64,000 nt of DNA from assembly GCF_030362815.1 (NCBI RefSeq), contig NZ_JAUCGR010000002.1:558001-622000 (forward strand), written 5' to 3'. The position numbers and the translations under genes were made by a program. Of the stretch, positions 16,063 through 25,085 are shown piece after piece. Under the pieces are notes generated by a model. It worked only from the letters and a program-made list of their open reading frames with translations. It was not told the DNA's origin and searched no databases. This DNA comes from Cellulomonas edaphi (GTDB lineage Bacteria > Actinomycetota > Actinomycetes > Actinomycetales > Cellulomonadaceae). Each line of letters opens with the position of its first letter. Position 1 is the first letter of the stretch.

Positions 16063-19000
16063 TCAGCCGTAGAAGACGCGCTCCACGACGGCGCGCGCGC
16101 GGCGAGCCGTGCGCAGGTAGTCCTCCTCGAGCTCTCCGCCCGACCCCGCGGGGTACCCGACGACCCGCGCAAGACCGGCGAGGGCCTGCCGGTCGTGCGG
16201 CAGCACGTCCACCTGGCCGCCGTCGGCCCGCCCGGTCCACAGCACGTTCGCGTCCCGCAGGCGCGACGCAAGGTTCCACGCCTCGACGAGGGCGCGGCGG
16301 TCGTCGGCCTCGAGCAGGTCCGCGGCCTCCGCGGCCGCGATTGCCTCGGTGGTCGAGGTGGTGCGCAGCCCGGGCACCTGGGCCGCGTGCTGGAGCTGCA
16401 GGAGCTGGGCCGTCCACTCGACGTCGGAGATCCCGCCGCGCCCGAGCTTGAGGTGCCGGGCCGGGTCCACGCCGCGCGGCAGGCGCTCAGCCTCCACGCG
16501 CGCCTTGATGCGCCGCACCTCGCGTTCCGCCGACGCGTCGAGGCCGCCCGGCGGGTAGCGCAGCGGGGCGATCAGCTCGACGAAGCGCTCCCCCAGCCCG
16601 GCATCGCCCGCCACGGGACGCGCCCGCAGCAGGGCCTGGCTCTCCCACGGCGCGGACCAGCGGTCGTAGTACTCGGCGTAGGCGTCGAACGAGCGGACCA
16701 GCGGCCCGTTGCGCCCCTCAGGGCGCAGGTCGGCATCGACCACCAGCGGCGGCTCCGGGCCGACGCTGCCGAGCAGCTGGCGGATCATCGTCGCGACCGA
16801 GAGCGCGAACTCCTGCGCCTGCACCGGGTCCACGCCGGGCCGCGGGTCGTGCACGAACAGCACGTCGGCGTCCGACGAGTACCCCATCTCCGCGCCGCCG
16901 AGGCGGCCCATCGCGACGACGAGCAGGCGGGTCGGCGTCTCGTCGAGCCCACGCTCGGCGCGTGCCTCCCAGGCCGCGATGCGCAGGGCACCGACGATGA
17001 CGGCGTCGGCCGCCCGCGTCAGGCTCGCGGCTGCGCGCGTCCCGGTCACGACTCCGAGCACGTCGGCCGCGGCGGTCCGCGCCAGCTCGCGGCGACGCAG
17101 CCCGCGCATGAGGCCGATGGCGACGTCGGGCTGGTCCGCCCGCGTGAGGATCGCGTCCGCCTCGGCCCAGATCCGCTCGTAGCTGCGCGGCTCCAGCTCC
17201 TCGTCCTCCGCGAGCCAGCCGACGGACTCGGGCGAGCGCATGAGGGCGTCCGCGACGTACCGGCTCGTCGAGAGCACGCGCGCGAGCCGCTGCGCCGCCG
17301 CCGCGGAGTCGCGCAGCAGCTTGAGGTACCAGTGCGTGGTGCCCAGCGTCTCGGACAGTCGCCGGAAGGCCAGCAGGCCGCCGTCGGGGTCGGGCCCGTC
17401 AGCGAACCAGCCGAGCATCACGGGCAGCAGCTGGCGCTGGATGGCGGCGCGCCGGGAGATGCCCTCGGTGAGGGCCGCGATGTGCCGCAGCGCGCCCGCG
17501 GGGTCGAGGTATCCGATGGCCGCGAGCCGGGCCCGAGCCGCCTCGGGCGCGAGGCTGGCCTCCTCCGTCGACAGCTGGGCGGTCGCCGGCAGCAGGGGCC
17601 GGTAGAACAGCTCCTCGTGCAGGCTGCGCACCTCGCGCTTGACCGCGCGCCAGCGCTCGAGCAGGCCCGCGACCCCCTCGGCGCGCATCCCCACCGACCG
17701 CGCCAGGCGGCGCAGGTCCGCGTCCGCCGTGGGCATGAGGTGCGTGCGGCGCAGCCCGTAGAGCTGGATCCGGTGCTCGAGCAGGCGCAGGAACCGGTAG
17801 CAGACGGCCAGGCGTGCCGCGTCGTCCCGGCCGACGTAGCCCGCCGCGGCGAGGGCGGCGAGCGCCGTCAGCGTGCTCGGGCTGCGGATGTCCTCGTCGG
17901 AGCGGCCGTGCACCAGCTGCAGCAGCTGGACGGTGAACTCCACGTCTCGGAGCCCGCCCACGCCGAGCTTGAGCTGGCGGTCCGCCTCCGCGGCCGGCAC
18001 GTGCGACTCGACTCGACGACGCATCGCCTGCGAGTCCTCGACGAAGTTCTCGCGCTGCACCGCCGCCCACACGAACGGCTGGGTCATCTCGACGTACGCG
18101 GCGCCGAGCGCGCGGTCACCCGCGAGGGGCCGCGCCTTGAGCAGCGCCTGGAACTCCCACGTCTTGGCCCAACGCTCGTAGTAGGCGCGGTGGCTCGCGA
18201 GGGTGCGCACGAGCGGGCCGTCCTTGCCCTCGGGGCGCAGAGCGGCGTCCACGGGCCACAGCGCGGGCTCCCCCGCGGTGGACGAGCACGCGCGGGCGAG
18301 CCCGGCGGCCAGCTTGGCGCCGGCGGCGAGCGCGGTGGCCTCGTCGGCGCCGTCCACCGGCTCGACGACGTAGATGACGTCCACGTCCGAGACGTAGTTG
18401 AGCTCGCGGCCGCCGCACTTGCCCATGCCGATCACGGCGATCCGTGCGTCACGCCCGTGGTCGGGCAGGGAGGCCCGCGCGAGCGCGAGAGCGGCCTCGA
18501 GCGCGGCCGCGGCGAGGTCCGCGAGGGCGGCGGCGACCGCGGGGAGCCTGGTCAGCGGGTCGGACGCGGTCAGGTCCGCCGCCGCGATCCGGAGCAGTCT
18601 GGTGCGGTAGGCGCGGCGCATGGCGTCGATGCCGGGCGCGCCGACCAGGGCCGCCACGGGGACGTCGGCAGCGGCGTCGGCACCGACCGCGCCCAGCAGC
18701 TCGGCACGCACGTCCCCGGCCGGCACGCCGACGCCCGGTGCGTCGTCGACGAGCACCCGCAGGTTGTCCGGGTGGGCGACGAGCGTGTCGCCCAGCGCGA
18801 CCGACGCGCCCACGACGGCCAGCAGACGCGCCCGCTCGGGTCCGTCGCTGGTCAGCACGTCACGCAGCAGTGGACCGAGCACGCCGTGCGCGCGGACGGC
18901 GCCGGCCAGCTTGGCCAGCGTGAGCAGGGCGGCGTCGGGATCGCCGACGTCGGCGAGCGGCGCGACCAGCACGTCGGCGGCCTCTGGCAGGACGGCGGCG

Positions 19001-19098
19001 AGCGCCTCGTCGGCGATCAGCCGCTCGGCCCGGGGCACGTCCTCCACACCCACCCGGGTGAGGCGGGTCGCCAGGCTCGCGCCCCGTGCGTCGGTCAT
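16063..19098 (-). CDS. glnE: Bifunctional glutamine synthetase adenylyltransferase/adenylyl-removing enzyme
   Basis: At 1011 residues this is a full-length GlnE, which adds AMP to or removes it from a tyrosine of GlnA1 according to nitrogen status. Two nucleotidyltransferase domains are seen. The N-terminal deadenylylating one carries IGMGKCGGRELNYVSDVDV near residue 225, and the C-terminal adenylylating one carries AMGRLGGAEMGYSSDADV near 735. Each has the G-x-GG-x-E/M-x(4)-SDxDx metal site, and each is followed by a four-helix regulatory bundle. The gene sits directly downstream of glnA2 (49 bases between them) in the same orientation, the usual actinobacterial arrangement. The ATG at 19098 has no clear ribosome-binding site. 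Confidence 0.96.
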   Translation of the reverse strand: MTDARGASLATRLTRVGVEDVPRAERLIADEALAAVLPEAADVLVAPLADVGDPDAALLTLAKLAGAVRAHGVLGPLLRDVLTSDGPERARLLAVVGASVALGDTLVAHPDNLRVLVDDAPGVGVPAGDVRAELLGAVGADAAADVPVAALVGAPGIDAMRRAYRTRLLRIAAADLTASDPLTRLPAVAAALADLAAAALEAALALARASLPDHGRDARIAVIGMGKCGGRELNYVSDVDVIYVVEPVDGADEATALAAGAKLAAGLARACSSTAGEPALWPVDAALRPEGKDGPLVRTLASHRAYYERWAKTWEFQALLKARPLAGDRALGAAYVEMTQPFVWAAVQRENFVEDSQAMRRRVESHVPAAEADRQLKLGVGGLRDVEFTVQLLQLVHGRSDEDIRSPSTLTALAALAAAGYVGRDDAARLAVCYRFLRLLEHRIQLYGLRRTHLMPTADADLRRLARSVGMRAEGVAGLLERWRAVKREVRSLHEELFYRPLLPATAQLSTEEASLAPEAARARLAAIGYLDPAGALRHIAALTEGISRRAAIQRQLLPVMLGWFADGPDPDGGLLAFRRLSETLGTTHWYLKLLRDSAAAAQRLARVLSTSRYVADALMRSPESVGWLAEDEELEPRSYERIWAEADAILTRADQPDVAIGLMRGLRRRELARTAAADVLGVVTGTRAAASLTRAADAVIVGALRIAAWEARAERGLDETPTRLLVVAMGRLGGAEMGYSSDADVLFVHDPRPGVDPVQAQEFALSVATMIRQLLGSVGPEPPLVVDADLRPEGRNGPLVRSFDAYAEYYDRWSAPWESQALLRARPVAGDAGLGERFVELIAPLRYPPGGLDASAEREVRRIKARVEAERLPRGVDPARHLKLGRGGISDVEWTAQLLQLQHAAQVPGLRTTSTTEAIAAAEAADLLEADDRRALVEAWNLASRLRDANVLWTGRADGGQVDVLPHDRQALAGLARVVGYPAGSGGELEEDYLRTARRARAVVERVFYG

Positions 19099-19147
19099 GC
19101 CGCGCGTCCCGTCACCGCGTGCGTGCCAGCTCTCGTCACGGCGCCGG

Positions 19148-20485
19148 TCACAGGACCGGCAGGAACCGCTTCAGCTCGTACGGCGTCACCTGCGAGCGGT
19201 ACTCCTCCCACTCCCGGCGCTTGTTGCGCAGGAAGAAGTCGAAGACGTGCTCGCCCAACGTCTCGGCGACGAGCTCGGAGCGCTCCATGACGGAGATGGC
19301 GGCGTCCAGCGACTGGGGCAGCGGCTCGATGCCGAGCGCGCGGCGCTCCGCGTCGGTCAGCTCCCACACGTCGTCCTCGGCGCCCTCGGGGAGCTCGTAG
19401 CCCTCCTCGATGCCCTTGAGGCCCGCGGCCAGCACCACCGCGAACGCCAGGTACGGGTTGGTGGCCGAGTCCACGGAGCGGTACTCGATGCGGCTCGAGT
19501 TGCCCTTGCCCGGCTTGTACATGGGCACGCGGACCAGGGCGGAGCGGTTGTTGTGGCCCCAGCAGATGTAGCTGGGCGCCTCGGCGCCGCCCCAGAGGCG
19601 CTTGTAGGAGTTCACGAACTGGTTGGTCACGGCGGTGATCTCCGCCGCGTGCGTGAGCAGCCCGGCGATGAACGAGCGCGCTACCTTCGACAGCTCGAGC
19701 GGTGCGCCCGGCTCGTGGAAGGCGTTGCGGTCGCCCTCGAACAGCGACAGGTGCGTGTGCATGCCCGAGCCGGGCTGGTCGGCCAGCGGCTTGGGCATGA
19801 AGCTCGCGAAGACGCCCTGCTCGAGAGCGACCTCCTTGACCACCGTGCGGAAGGTCATGATGTTGTCGGCCGTGGTGAGCGCGTCGGCGTAGCGTAGGTC
19901 GATCTCGTTCTGCCCCGGACCGGCCTCGTGGTGGGAGAACTCCACCGAGATGCCCATCGACTCGAGCATGGTGATCGCCGCGCGCCGGAAGTCGTGCGCG
20001 GTGCCGCGCGGCACGTGGTCGAAGTAGCCGCCCTGGTCGACCGGCACCAGAGGGACGGCCGGGTCCGCCGGGGCGTCGAACAGGTAGAACTCGACCTCGG
20101 GGTGCGTGTAGAAGGTGAAGCCCTTGTCGCTCGCGCGGCTGAGCGCACGCTTGAGCACGTTGCGGCTGTCGGCCAGGCTCGGCTCGCCGTCGGGCGTGAG
20201 CAGGTCGCAGAACATGCGGGCCGTGCCGTGCCGCTCGCCGCGCCAGGGCAGCACCTGGAACGTGGTGGGGTCGGGCTTGGCGATCATGTCCGCCTCGTAG
20301 ACCCGGGTCAGGCCCTCGATCGAGCTCCCGTCGAAGCCGATCCCCTCCGCGAACGCGGCCTCCAGCTCGGCCGGCGCGACCGCCACCGACTTGAGGATCC
20401 CGAGCACGTCGGTGAACCAGAGACGGATGAAGCGGATGTCCCGCTCCTCGACCGTGCGGAGCACGAACTCCTGCTGCCTGTCCAT
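19148..20485 (-). CDS. glnA2: Type I glutamine synthetase GlnA2 (not adenylylatable)
   Basis: A 445-residue glutamine synthetase of the shorter actinobacterial GlnA2 (I-alpha-like) group. Hallmarks: GFDGSSIEGLTRVYEADM near residue 55, HHEAGPGQNEIDLRYADAL near 190, KPLADQPGSGMHTHLSLF near 235 and NNRSALVRVPMY near 310. Where GlnA1 has its adenylylation tyrosine, this protein reads DDVWELTDAE with Trp374, so GlnE cannot modify it there. It lies upstream of glnE on the same strand. ATG 20485 (MDRQQEF) was chosen because AGGA lies eight bases upstream; ATGs at 20494 and 20506 are possible alternatives. It may be a housekeeping second glutamine synthetase. Confidence 0.95.
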   Translation of the reverse strand: MDRQQEFVLRTVEERDIRFIRLWFTDVLGILKSVAVAPAELEAAFAEGIGFDGSSIEGLTRVYEADMIAKPDPTTFQVLPWRGERHGTARMFCDLLTPDGEPSLADSRNVLKRALSRASDKGFTFYTHPEVEFYLFDAPADPAVPLVPVDQGGYFDHVPRGTAHDFRRAAITMLESMGISVEFSHHEAGPGQNEIDLRYADALTTADNIMTFRTVVKEVALEQGVFASFMPKPLADQPGSGMHTHLSLFEGDRNAFHEPGAPLELSKVARSFIAGLLTHAAEITAVTNQFVNSYKRLWGGAEAPSYICWGHNNRSALVRVPMYKPGKGNSSRIEYRSVDSATNPYLAFAVVLAAGLKGIEEGYELPEGAEDDVWELTDAERRALGIEPLPQSLDAAISVMERSELVAETLGEHVFDFFLRNKRREWEEYRSQVTPYELKRFLPVL

Positions 20486-20646
20486 GCGGTACATCCTGCC
20501 CGACATCCGCGCTGCGCAGGCCGCATGTCCGCCGCGCGTCCGCCGACGACCTCCTCAGGGGCACCCCTCGGCATCCGCCCTCCCTCGGCTGCCCCGAGGT
20601 GGGTTGCGTCACAGCGGGCGGGAGGGCCGCGGGCAGGGCGGGTGGA

Positions 20647-20652
20647 TAGGGT
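20647..20652 (+). promoter_or_regulatory. -10 element (TAGGGT) for nadE, leaderless spacing
   Basis: TAGGGT is followed by six bases (CGGGGG) and then the ATG of nadE at 20659. The G-run is too close to the start to work as a normal ribosome-binding site. Confidence 0.45.
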
Positions 20653-20658
20653 CGGGGG

Positions 20659-22272
20659 ATGGTTCGGCCGCGGATTGCGCTCGCTCAGATCGACACCTGC
20701 GTCGGGGACGTGACGCAGAACTCCGCCGCGGTCCGCGCATGGGCCCGCCGGGCCGCCGACGCGGGTGCGGACCTCGTCGTCTTCCCCGAGATGACGCTCA
20801 CCGGCTACCCCATCGAGGACCTCGCGCTGCGCGCGTCGTTCCGTCGCGGGGCCGAGGCCGCGCTGCTGGAGACCGCCACGGCGCTGGCCGACGACGGCCT
20901 CGGCGGGCTCGCGGTGCTCGTCGGCACGATCGGCGAGCGCGACGGCCGGCCGACGAACCAGGCGGTGCTGCTGCGCGGTGGTGTCGTCGAGGCCCGCTAC
21001 GACAAGCACCACCTGCCCAACTACGGCGTGTTCGACGAGTTCCGCATCTTCTCCCCCGGCCAGGACCCGCTCGAGATCGAGGTGGCCGGCGCCCGGCTCG
21101 GCGTGGTGATCTGCGAGGACATCTGGCAGGACGGCGGCCCCGTGTCGCAGCTGCGGGACGTCGACGCCCTCGTCGTGCTCAACGGCTCCCCCTTCGAGGA
21201 GGGCAAGGGGCACGTCCGCACGGAGCTGGCCGCCCGCCGCGCGCACGAGACCGGCGCGCCGGTGGTGTACGTCAACCTCGTCGGCGGGCAGGACGACCTG
21301 GTGTTCGACGGCGGCTCGTTCGTCGTCGGCGCGGACGGGACGGTGCTCGCGACCGCCCCCCAGTTCGTCGAGCACCTGCTGGTGTGGGACCTGGGCGAGC
21401 CCGGCCCGCAGGTCCCGCCGCTGGATCCCGACGAGGAGATCTACCGCGCGCTCGTCACGGGCCTGGCCGGCTACGTGCGCAAGAACGGCTTCCGCTCGGT
21501 GGCGCTCGGGCTGTCCGGCGGCATCGACTCGGCGCTGACCGCGGCCATCGCGGCGGACGCGATCGGCGGCACCAACGTCGTGGGCGTCTCGATGCCGTCC
21601 GTGCACTCCTCGGAGCACAGCAAGGACGACGCCGCCGACCTGGCCAAGCGGATCGGCGCCGACTACCGCGTGCAGCCCATCAAGCCGATGGTCGACGCGT
21701 TCGAGGCCCAGCTCGACCTCGACGGCGTGGCCGCGGAGAACCTGCAGGCGCGCGTGCGCGCCGTGATCCTCATGGCGATCTCCAACCGCGAGGGTCACCT
21801 GGTGATCGCGCCCGGCAACAAGTCGGAGCTCGCCACCGGGTACGCCACCATCTACGACGCGGGCAGCATCGGCGGGTTCGCCCCGCTCAAGGACGTCGAC
21901 AAGTCGCGCGTGTGGGCCCTGGCCCGCTGGCGCAACAACCACGCGGTCGACCGCGGCGAGCTGCCTCCCATCCCCGAGTCCTCCATCACCAAGCCGCCGA
22001 GCGCCGAGCTGCGGCCCGGCCAGGTGGACCAGGACTCGCTGCCTCCCTACGCGCTGCTCGACGAGGTGCTGGACGCCTACGTCGAGCACGCCGAGGGGAG
22101 GGCCGAGCTCCTCGCGCGCGGCTTCGACCCGGCGGTGGTCGACCAGGTCCTCGCCCTCGTCGACCGCGCGGAGTGGAAGCGCCGCCAGTACCCGCTGGGA
22201 CCCAAGGTCACGGCGCTGGCGTTCGGACGCGACCGCCGCCTGCCCGTCACCTCCCGCTGGCGAGAGCCCTGA
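20659..22272 (+). CDS. nadE: Glutamine-dependent NAD+ synthetase
   Basis: This enzyme performs the last step of NAD+ synthesis, amidating nicotinic acid adenine dinucleotide with ammonia taken from glutamine. The 537-residue protein has both modules. The N-terminal nitrilase-like glutaminase has the Glu-Lys-Cys triad in PEMTLTGYPIEDL (about 45), YDKHHLPNYGVFDE (about 115) and VICEDIWQDGG (Cys near 151). The C-terminal synthetase has the P-loop-like LGLSGGIDSALT near 285, LVIAPGNKSELATGY near 385 and the IPESSITKPPSAELRPGQ stretch. It is divergent from glnA2 and followed 58 bases later by panB, so two cofactor-synthesis genes are adjacent. Confidence 0.96.
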   Translation: MVRPRIALAQIDTCVGDVTQNSAAVRAWARRAADAGADLVVFPEMTLTGYPIEDLALRASFRRGAEAALLETATALADDGLGGLAVLVGTIGERDGRPTNQAVLLRGGVVEARYDKHHLPNYGVFDEFRIFSPGQDPLEIEVAGARLGVVICEDIWQDGGPVSQLRDVDALVVLNGSPFEEGKGHVRTELAARRAHETGAPVVYVNLVGGQDDLVFDGGSFVVGADGTVLATAPQFVEHLLVWDLGEPGPQVPPLDPDEEIYRALVTGLAGYVRKNGFRSVALGLSGGIDSALTAAIAADAIGGTNVVGVSMPSVHSSEHSKDDAADLAKRIGADYRVQPIKPMVDAFEAQLDLDGVAAENLQARVRAVILMAISNREGHLVIAPGNKSELATGYATIYDAGSIGGFAPLKDVDKSRVWALARWRNNHAVDRGELPPIPESSITKPPSAELRPGQVDQDSLPPYALLDEVLDAYVEHAEGRAELLARGFDPAVVDQVLALVDRAEWKRRQYPLGPKVTALAFGRDRRLPVTSRWREP

Positions 22273-22330
22273 GCACCGCGCACCGAACGCTGAGCGTCCC
22301 ACCGACCTGATCACCCGAGGAGCCCGCACC

Positions 22331-23137
22331 ATGACCACCAAGCGCGTCCGCGTGCACCACCTGCGCGAGGCCAAGGAGCGCGGCGAGCGCCTCACCATGC
22401 TCACCGCCTACGACGCCGTCACGGCGAGCATCTTCGACGCCGCGGGCATCGACATGCTGCTGGTCGGCGACTCGATCGGGAACACCATGCACGGGTACCG
22501 CACCACGCTGCCCGTCACCGTCGAGGAGATCATCGTCGCGGCCCGCGCGGTGGCGGGCGCCGCGCAGCGCGCCTTCGTGGTGGCGGACCTGCCGTTCGGC
22601 TCCTACGAGGCGGGGCCGGAGCAGGCGCTCGCGACCGCCGTCCGCGTCATGAAGGAGACGGGCGTGTCTGCGGTGAAGTTCGAGGGCGGCAAGCGCGTCG
22701 CGGCCCAGGTGCGCGCCCTCACGGAGGCAGGCATCCCGGTGGTGGGTCACCTCGGCTACACCCCGCAGTCGGAGAACCTGCTGGGCGGTCCGCGCGTGCA
22801 GGGTCGCGGCGACGAGGCCGCCGAGCGGCTCAGCGCCGACGCCGTCGCGCTCGCCGAGGCCGGTGCCGTCGCCGTGGTGCTCGAGATGGTCCCCGCGCCC
22901 GTCGCGGAGCGCATCACCGAGATCCTCATGATCCCGACGATCGGCATCGGCGCGGGGACTGCGGTCGACGGCCAGGTGCTCGTGTGGGTCGACATGGCGG
23001 GCATGGGCGACTGGTCACCCCGGTTCGCCAAGCGGTTCGGTGAGGTGGGCGCCGCGCTCAAGGCCGCCGCGAGCGCCTACGCCGACGAGGTGCGCAGCGG
23101 ATCCTTCCCGGACGCGGACCACCAGTTCGACGCGTGA
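22331..23137 (+). CDS. panB: 3-methyl-2-oxobutanoate hydroxymethyltransferase
   Basis: PanB transfers a hydroxymethyl group from methylenetetrahydrofolate to alpha-ketoisovalerate, the first committed step to pantothenate and coenzyme A. At 268 residues it has standard length. Signature parts: TMLTAYDAVTASIFD near residue 20, the metal/substrate site LLVGDSIGNTMHGY near 45, VKFEGG near 117, GHLGYTPQ near 140 and the catalytic Glu in VLEMVPAPVAE near 185, then PTIGIGAGTAVDGQVLVW. ATG 22331 has GAGGAG upstream. Its stop overlaps the start of the next gene (23134-23137), so the membrane EEP protein is translated with it. Confidence 0.97.
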   Translation: MTTKRVRVHHLREAKERGERLTMLTAYDAVTASIFDAAGIDMLLVGDSIGNTMHGYRTTLPVTVEEIIVAARAVAGAAQRAFVVADLPFGSYEAGPEQALATAVRVMKETGVSAVKFEGGKRVAAQVRALTEAGIPVVGHLGYTPQSENLLGGPRVQGRGDEAAERLSADAVALAEAGAVAVVLEMVPAPVAERITEILMIPTIGIGAGTAVDGQVLVWVDMAGMGDWSPRFAKRFGEVGAALKAAASAYADEVRSGSFPDADHQFDA

Positions 23138-24120
23138 GACCACTGGCGCGGGCGCTGTCCTGGGGCATCGCCGCCGTCGCCGCGGTCGCGTGCGTGGTGC
23201 TGGGCGTGCCCCTGGCCGCGGGCTCGTTCGGGGTCGCGCAGCTCGTCTCGTTCCGCGCGGTCCTGGCCGTGGCGCTGGCCGCCGCCGCGGTGCTCGTCGC
23301 GGCCGTCGGGCTGCTGCTCCCGCGACGTGCACGACGGGCCGCCGTGCCCCTCGTGCTCGTCCTCGCGCTCGGCGCGGGCGCCCAGGTCGGCGTCCTCGCC
23401 TGGCGCGCGACCGGAGATCCGCCGGACCGCCGCGAGGCGGCGGGCGCGCCCCTCGTCGTCCTGTCGTTCAACACCCTCGGCGTGGTCCCGCCCCAGACGC
23501 TCGCGCGCCTGGCCCAGCAGCAGGACGCCGACGTCGTCGTGCTGCCCGAGACGTCGGACGCCACCGCGGCGGCGACGCAGGAGATCCTTGCCGACGCGGG
23601 GATCCCCATGCGTCGCTACGCGGGGCCGAGCGCGGACCCGCACGTGGACGGCGTGGCCCTGCTGGTCCGCACCGCTCTCGGGGAGTACCCGGACGCCGTC
23701 GAGGTGCCCATGCGGCACGGCGCCCTGCGCGTCGAGGGGGCGGGAACGCGCCCGACGATCGTCGCGGTGCACCCCGTCTCCCCCACCGCGGCCGGCTCCA
23801 TGCCGACGTGGCGCGAGGAGACCCGTGCCTCGGTCGACGAGTGCACCGACCACCCCGGCGCGATCGTCGCGGGCGACTTCAACGCGACCCTGGACCATCC
23901 CGCGCTGCGCCGCCTGGGGACGTGCGTCGACGCGGCGCGCGAGGTCGGCGAGGCCGCCACCGGCACGTGGCCGGCCGCCGCGCCGGGCTGGTTGGCCACG
24001 CCGATCGACCACGTGCTCGTCGATGCCCGTGCCTGGCGGGTGCTCGATTTCCGTGTGCTCCCCGCGGCAGGCGGCAGCGATCACCGCCCGGTCGTCGCCA
24101 CGCTCGAGGCTCGTCGGTAG
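23134..24120 (+). CDS. Membrane-anchored EEP-domain protein
   Basis: 328 residues. The first about 85 residues form three hydrophobic helices, followed by an endonuclease/exonuclease/phosphatase domain with VLSFNTLG near 112, VLPETSD near 143, IVAVHPVSP near 210, IVAGDFNATLDHP near 247, IDHVLVD near 290 and GGSDHRPVVATL at the end. This arrangement matches actinobacterial membrane EEP proteins whose catalytic domain faces outward; the substrate may be a lipid phosphate or extracellular nucleic acid. GTG 23134 overlaps the panB stop. It converges on the YitT gene with only 19 bases between stops and no terminator hairpin. Confidence 0.85.
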   Translation: MRPLARALSWGIAAVAAVACVVLGVPLAAGSFGVAQLVSFRAVLAVALAAAAVLVAAVGLLLPRRARRAAVPLVLVLALGAGAQVGVLAWRATGDPPDRREAAGAPLVVLSFNTLGVVPPQTLARLAQQQDADVVVLPETSDATAAATQEILADAGIPMRRYAGPSADPHVDGVALLVRTALGEYPDAVEVPMRHGALRVEGAGTRPTIVAVHPVSPTAAGSMPTWREETRASVDECTDHPGAIVAGDFNATLDHPALRRLGTCVDAAREVGEAATGTWPAAAPGWLATPIDHVLVDARAWRVLDFRVLPAAGGSDHRPVVATLEARR

Positions 24121-24127
24121 CCCACCT

Positions 24128-24153
24128 CAGTAGCCCAGGTCAGTAGCCCAGGT
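24128..24153. repeat. 13-bp tandem direct repeat at the 3' end of the YitT gene
   Basis: The unit CAGTAGCCCAGGT occurs twice head-to-tail. The second copy contains the last codons of the YitT gene and the first repeats them after its stop codon. This looks like a short replication-slippage duplication. Confidence 0.7.
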
Positions 24154-24769
24154 ACCGCCCGGGCCGGTGGTTCATGGCCAGGATGAGGTTGAGGAGCACG
24201 GCGCCGGCGGCGGAGAGCAGCACCGTGCTCGCCGGCACGACCAGGAATGAGGCGAGCACCACAGCGCAGTCGAGCGCCATCTGCACGTAGCCGGCGCGCC
24301 AGCCCAGCCGCTCCTGCGCGATCAGCGCGACGATGTTGAAGCCGCCCAGGCTCGACCGGTGGCGGAACAGGATGAGCAGCCCGACGCCCGCCAGCGTGTT
24401 CCCCGCCAGGACGGCGTAGGCCGCGGGCAGCGTGACGTCGCCGCCGAACATCGCGGGGTGGAGGGCGCTCAGCAGCGACACCAGCCCGATGCACAGCGCC
24501 GTGCGCAGGCTGAAGTCCCAGCCCTTCTTCGCGATCGCCAGGACCAGGAAGGGCAGGTTGACCAGGGCGAACAGGACGCCGAACGGCACCTGGGCCACGT
24601 GCGCCAGGAGCAGCGCCAGACCGGCGGTCCCTCCTGTGACGGCATCCGCCGATCGCAGCAGGAACAGGCCGAGGGACACGACGAAGGTGCCGATCAGGAT
24701 GCCGAGAGCGTCCTCGGCGAAGGAGTGCTTGGCACCGACGATCGGGGCGTCGGCGACGGACGTGGTCAT
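24140..24769 (-). CDS. YitT family membrane protein
   Basis: A 209-residue integral membrane protein with five or six helices. It resembles the YitT/DUF161 family in the [28 protein letters not shown] opening, where the Gly-Gly-Thr-Ala-Gly turn is typical, and in [26 protein letters not shown]. It lacks the C-terminal DUF2179 domain seen in the longer Bacillus members, so it is the short form. Function is unknown; a transport role is usually assumed. ATG 24769 has GGAGGA nine bases upstream. The gene converges with the panB operon. Confidence 0.8.
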   Translation of the reverse strand: MTTSVADAPIVGAKHSFAEDALGILIGTFVVSLGLFLLRSADAVTGGTAGLALLLAHVAQVPFGVLFALVNLPFLVLAIAKKGWDFSLRTALCIGLVSLLSALHPAMFGGDVTLPAAYAVLAGNTLAGVGLLILFRHRSSLGGFNIVALIAQERLGWRAGYVQMALDCAVVLASFLVVPASTVLLSAAGAVLLNLILAMNHRPGRYLGY

Positions 24770-24841
24770 GCGGGATGGTCCTCCGGGGCGGCTCACGCCG
24801 GGCGGGAAGCTGCGCGGCGGCGGACCATCGTCACACGATCG

Positions 24842-25006
24842 TCAGTCCTCCTCGGCCTCCCAGGCCTTGTTGCGCGCCTTGGCCTTCTCGATCGCGTGGG
24901 CCGCCTCGTCCCGCGTCGGGTACGGACCCATGAGCTTGCTCCAGTCGCTCTTGCGCCCCTCCTCGACCTCGTGGGTCTCGGTGTTGAACCAGAAGTCGCC
25001 TGCCAT
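24842..25006 (-). CDS. Small SPOR-like protein divergent from map
   Basis: A 54-residue protein, [20 protein letters not shown] at its start, then [20 protein letters not shown] and a Lys/Glu-rich tail. The aromatic, Pro-Tyr-containing pattern with a C-terminal helix resembles a half SPOR domain. Small proteins like this occur next to map in many actinobacteria; no function is known. ATG 25006 follows GAGGAG with seven-base spacing, which decides the start over the longer frame to 25087 that would cross the map start. Confidence 0.75.
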   Translation of the reverse strand: MAGDFWFNTETHEVEEGRKSDWSKLMGPYPTRDEAAHAIEKAKARNKAWEAEED

Positions 25007-25072
25007 CGTCGTGCTCCTCACGGTGTCCCTGTTCCAGGCCGATGTTCCCGGGTCGAGCCCGGGACCTGCTCG

Positions 25073-25078
25073 TAGACT
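25073..25078 (+). promoter_or_regulatory. -10 element (TAGACT) for map, leaderless spacing
   Basis: TAGACT is followed by seven bases and the ATG of map at 25086. The only purine-rich sequence, CAGG, is too close to the start to be an effective ribosome-binding site. Confidence 0.5.
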
Positions 25079-25085
25079 GCCAGGC

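Noticed and set aside
16024..19290. Open frame of 1088 codons on the plus strand opposite glnE
   Set aside because: It is the antisense shadow of glnE. The translation is rich in Arg, Gly, His and Val with no motif, as is common where codon third positions are nearly always G or C.
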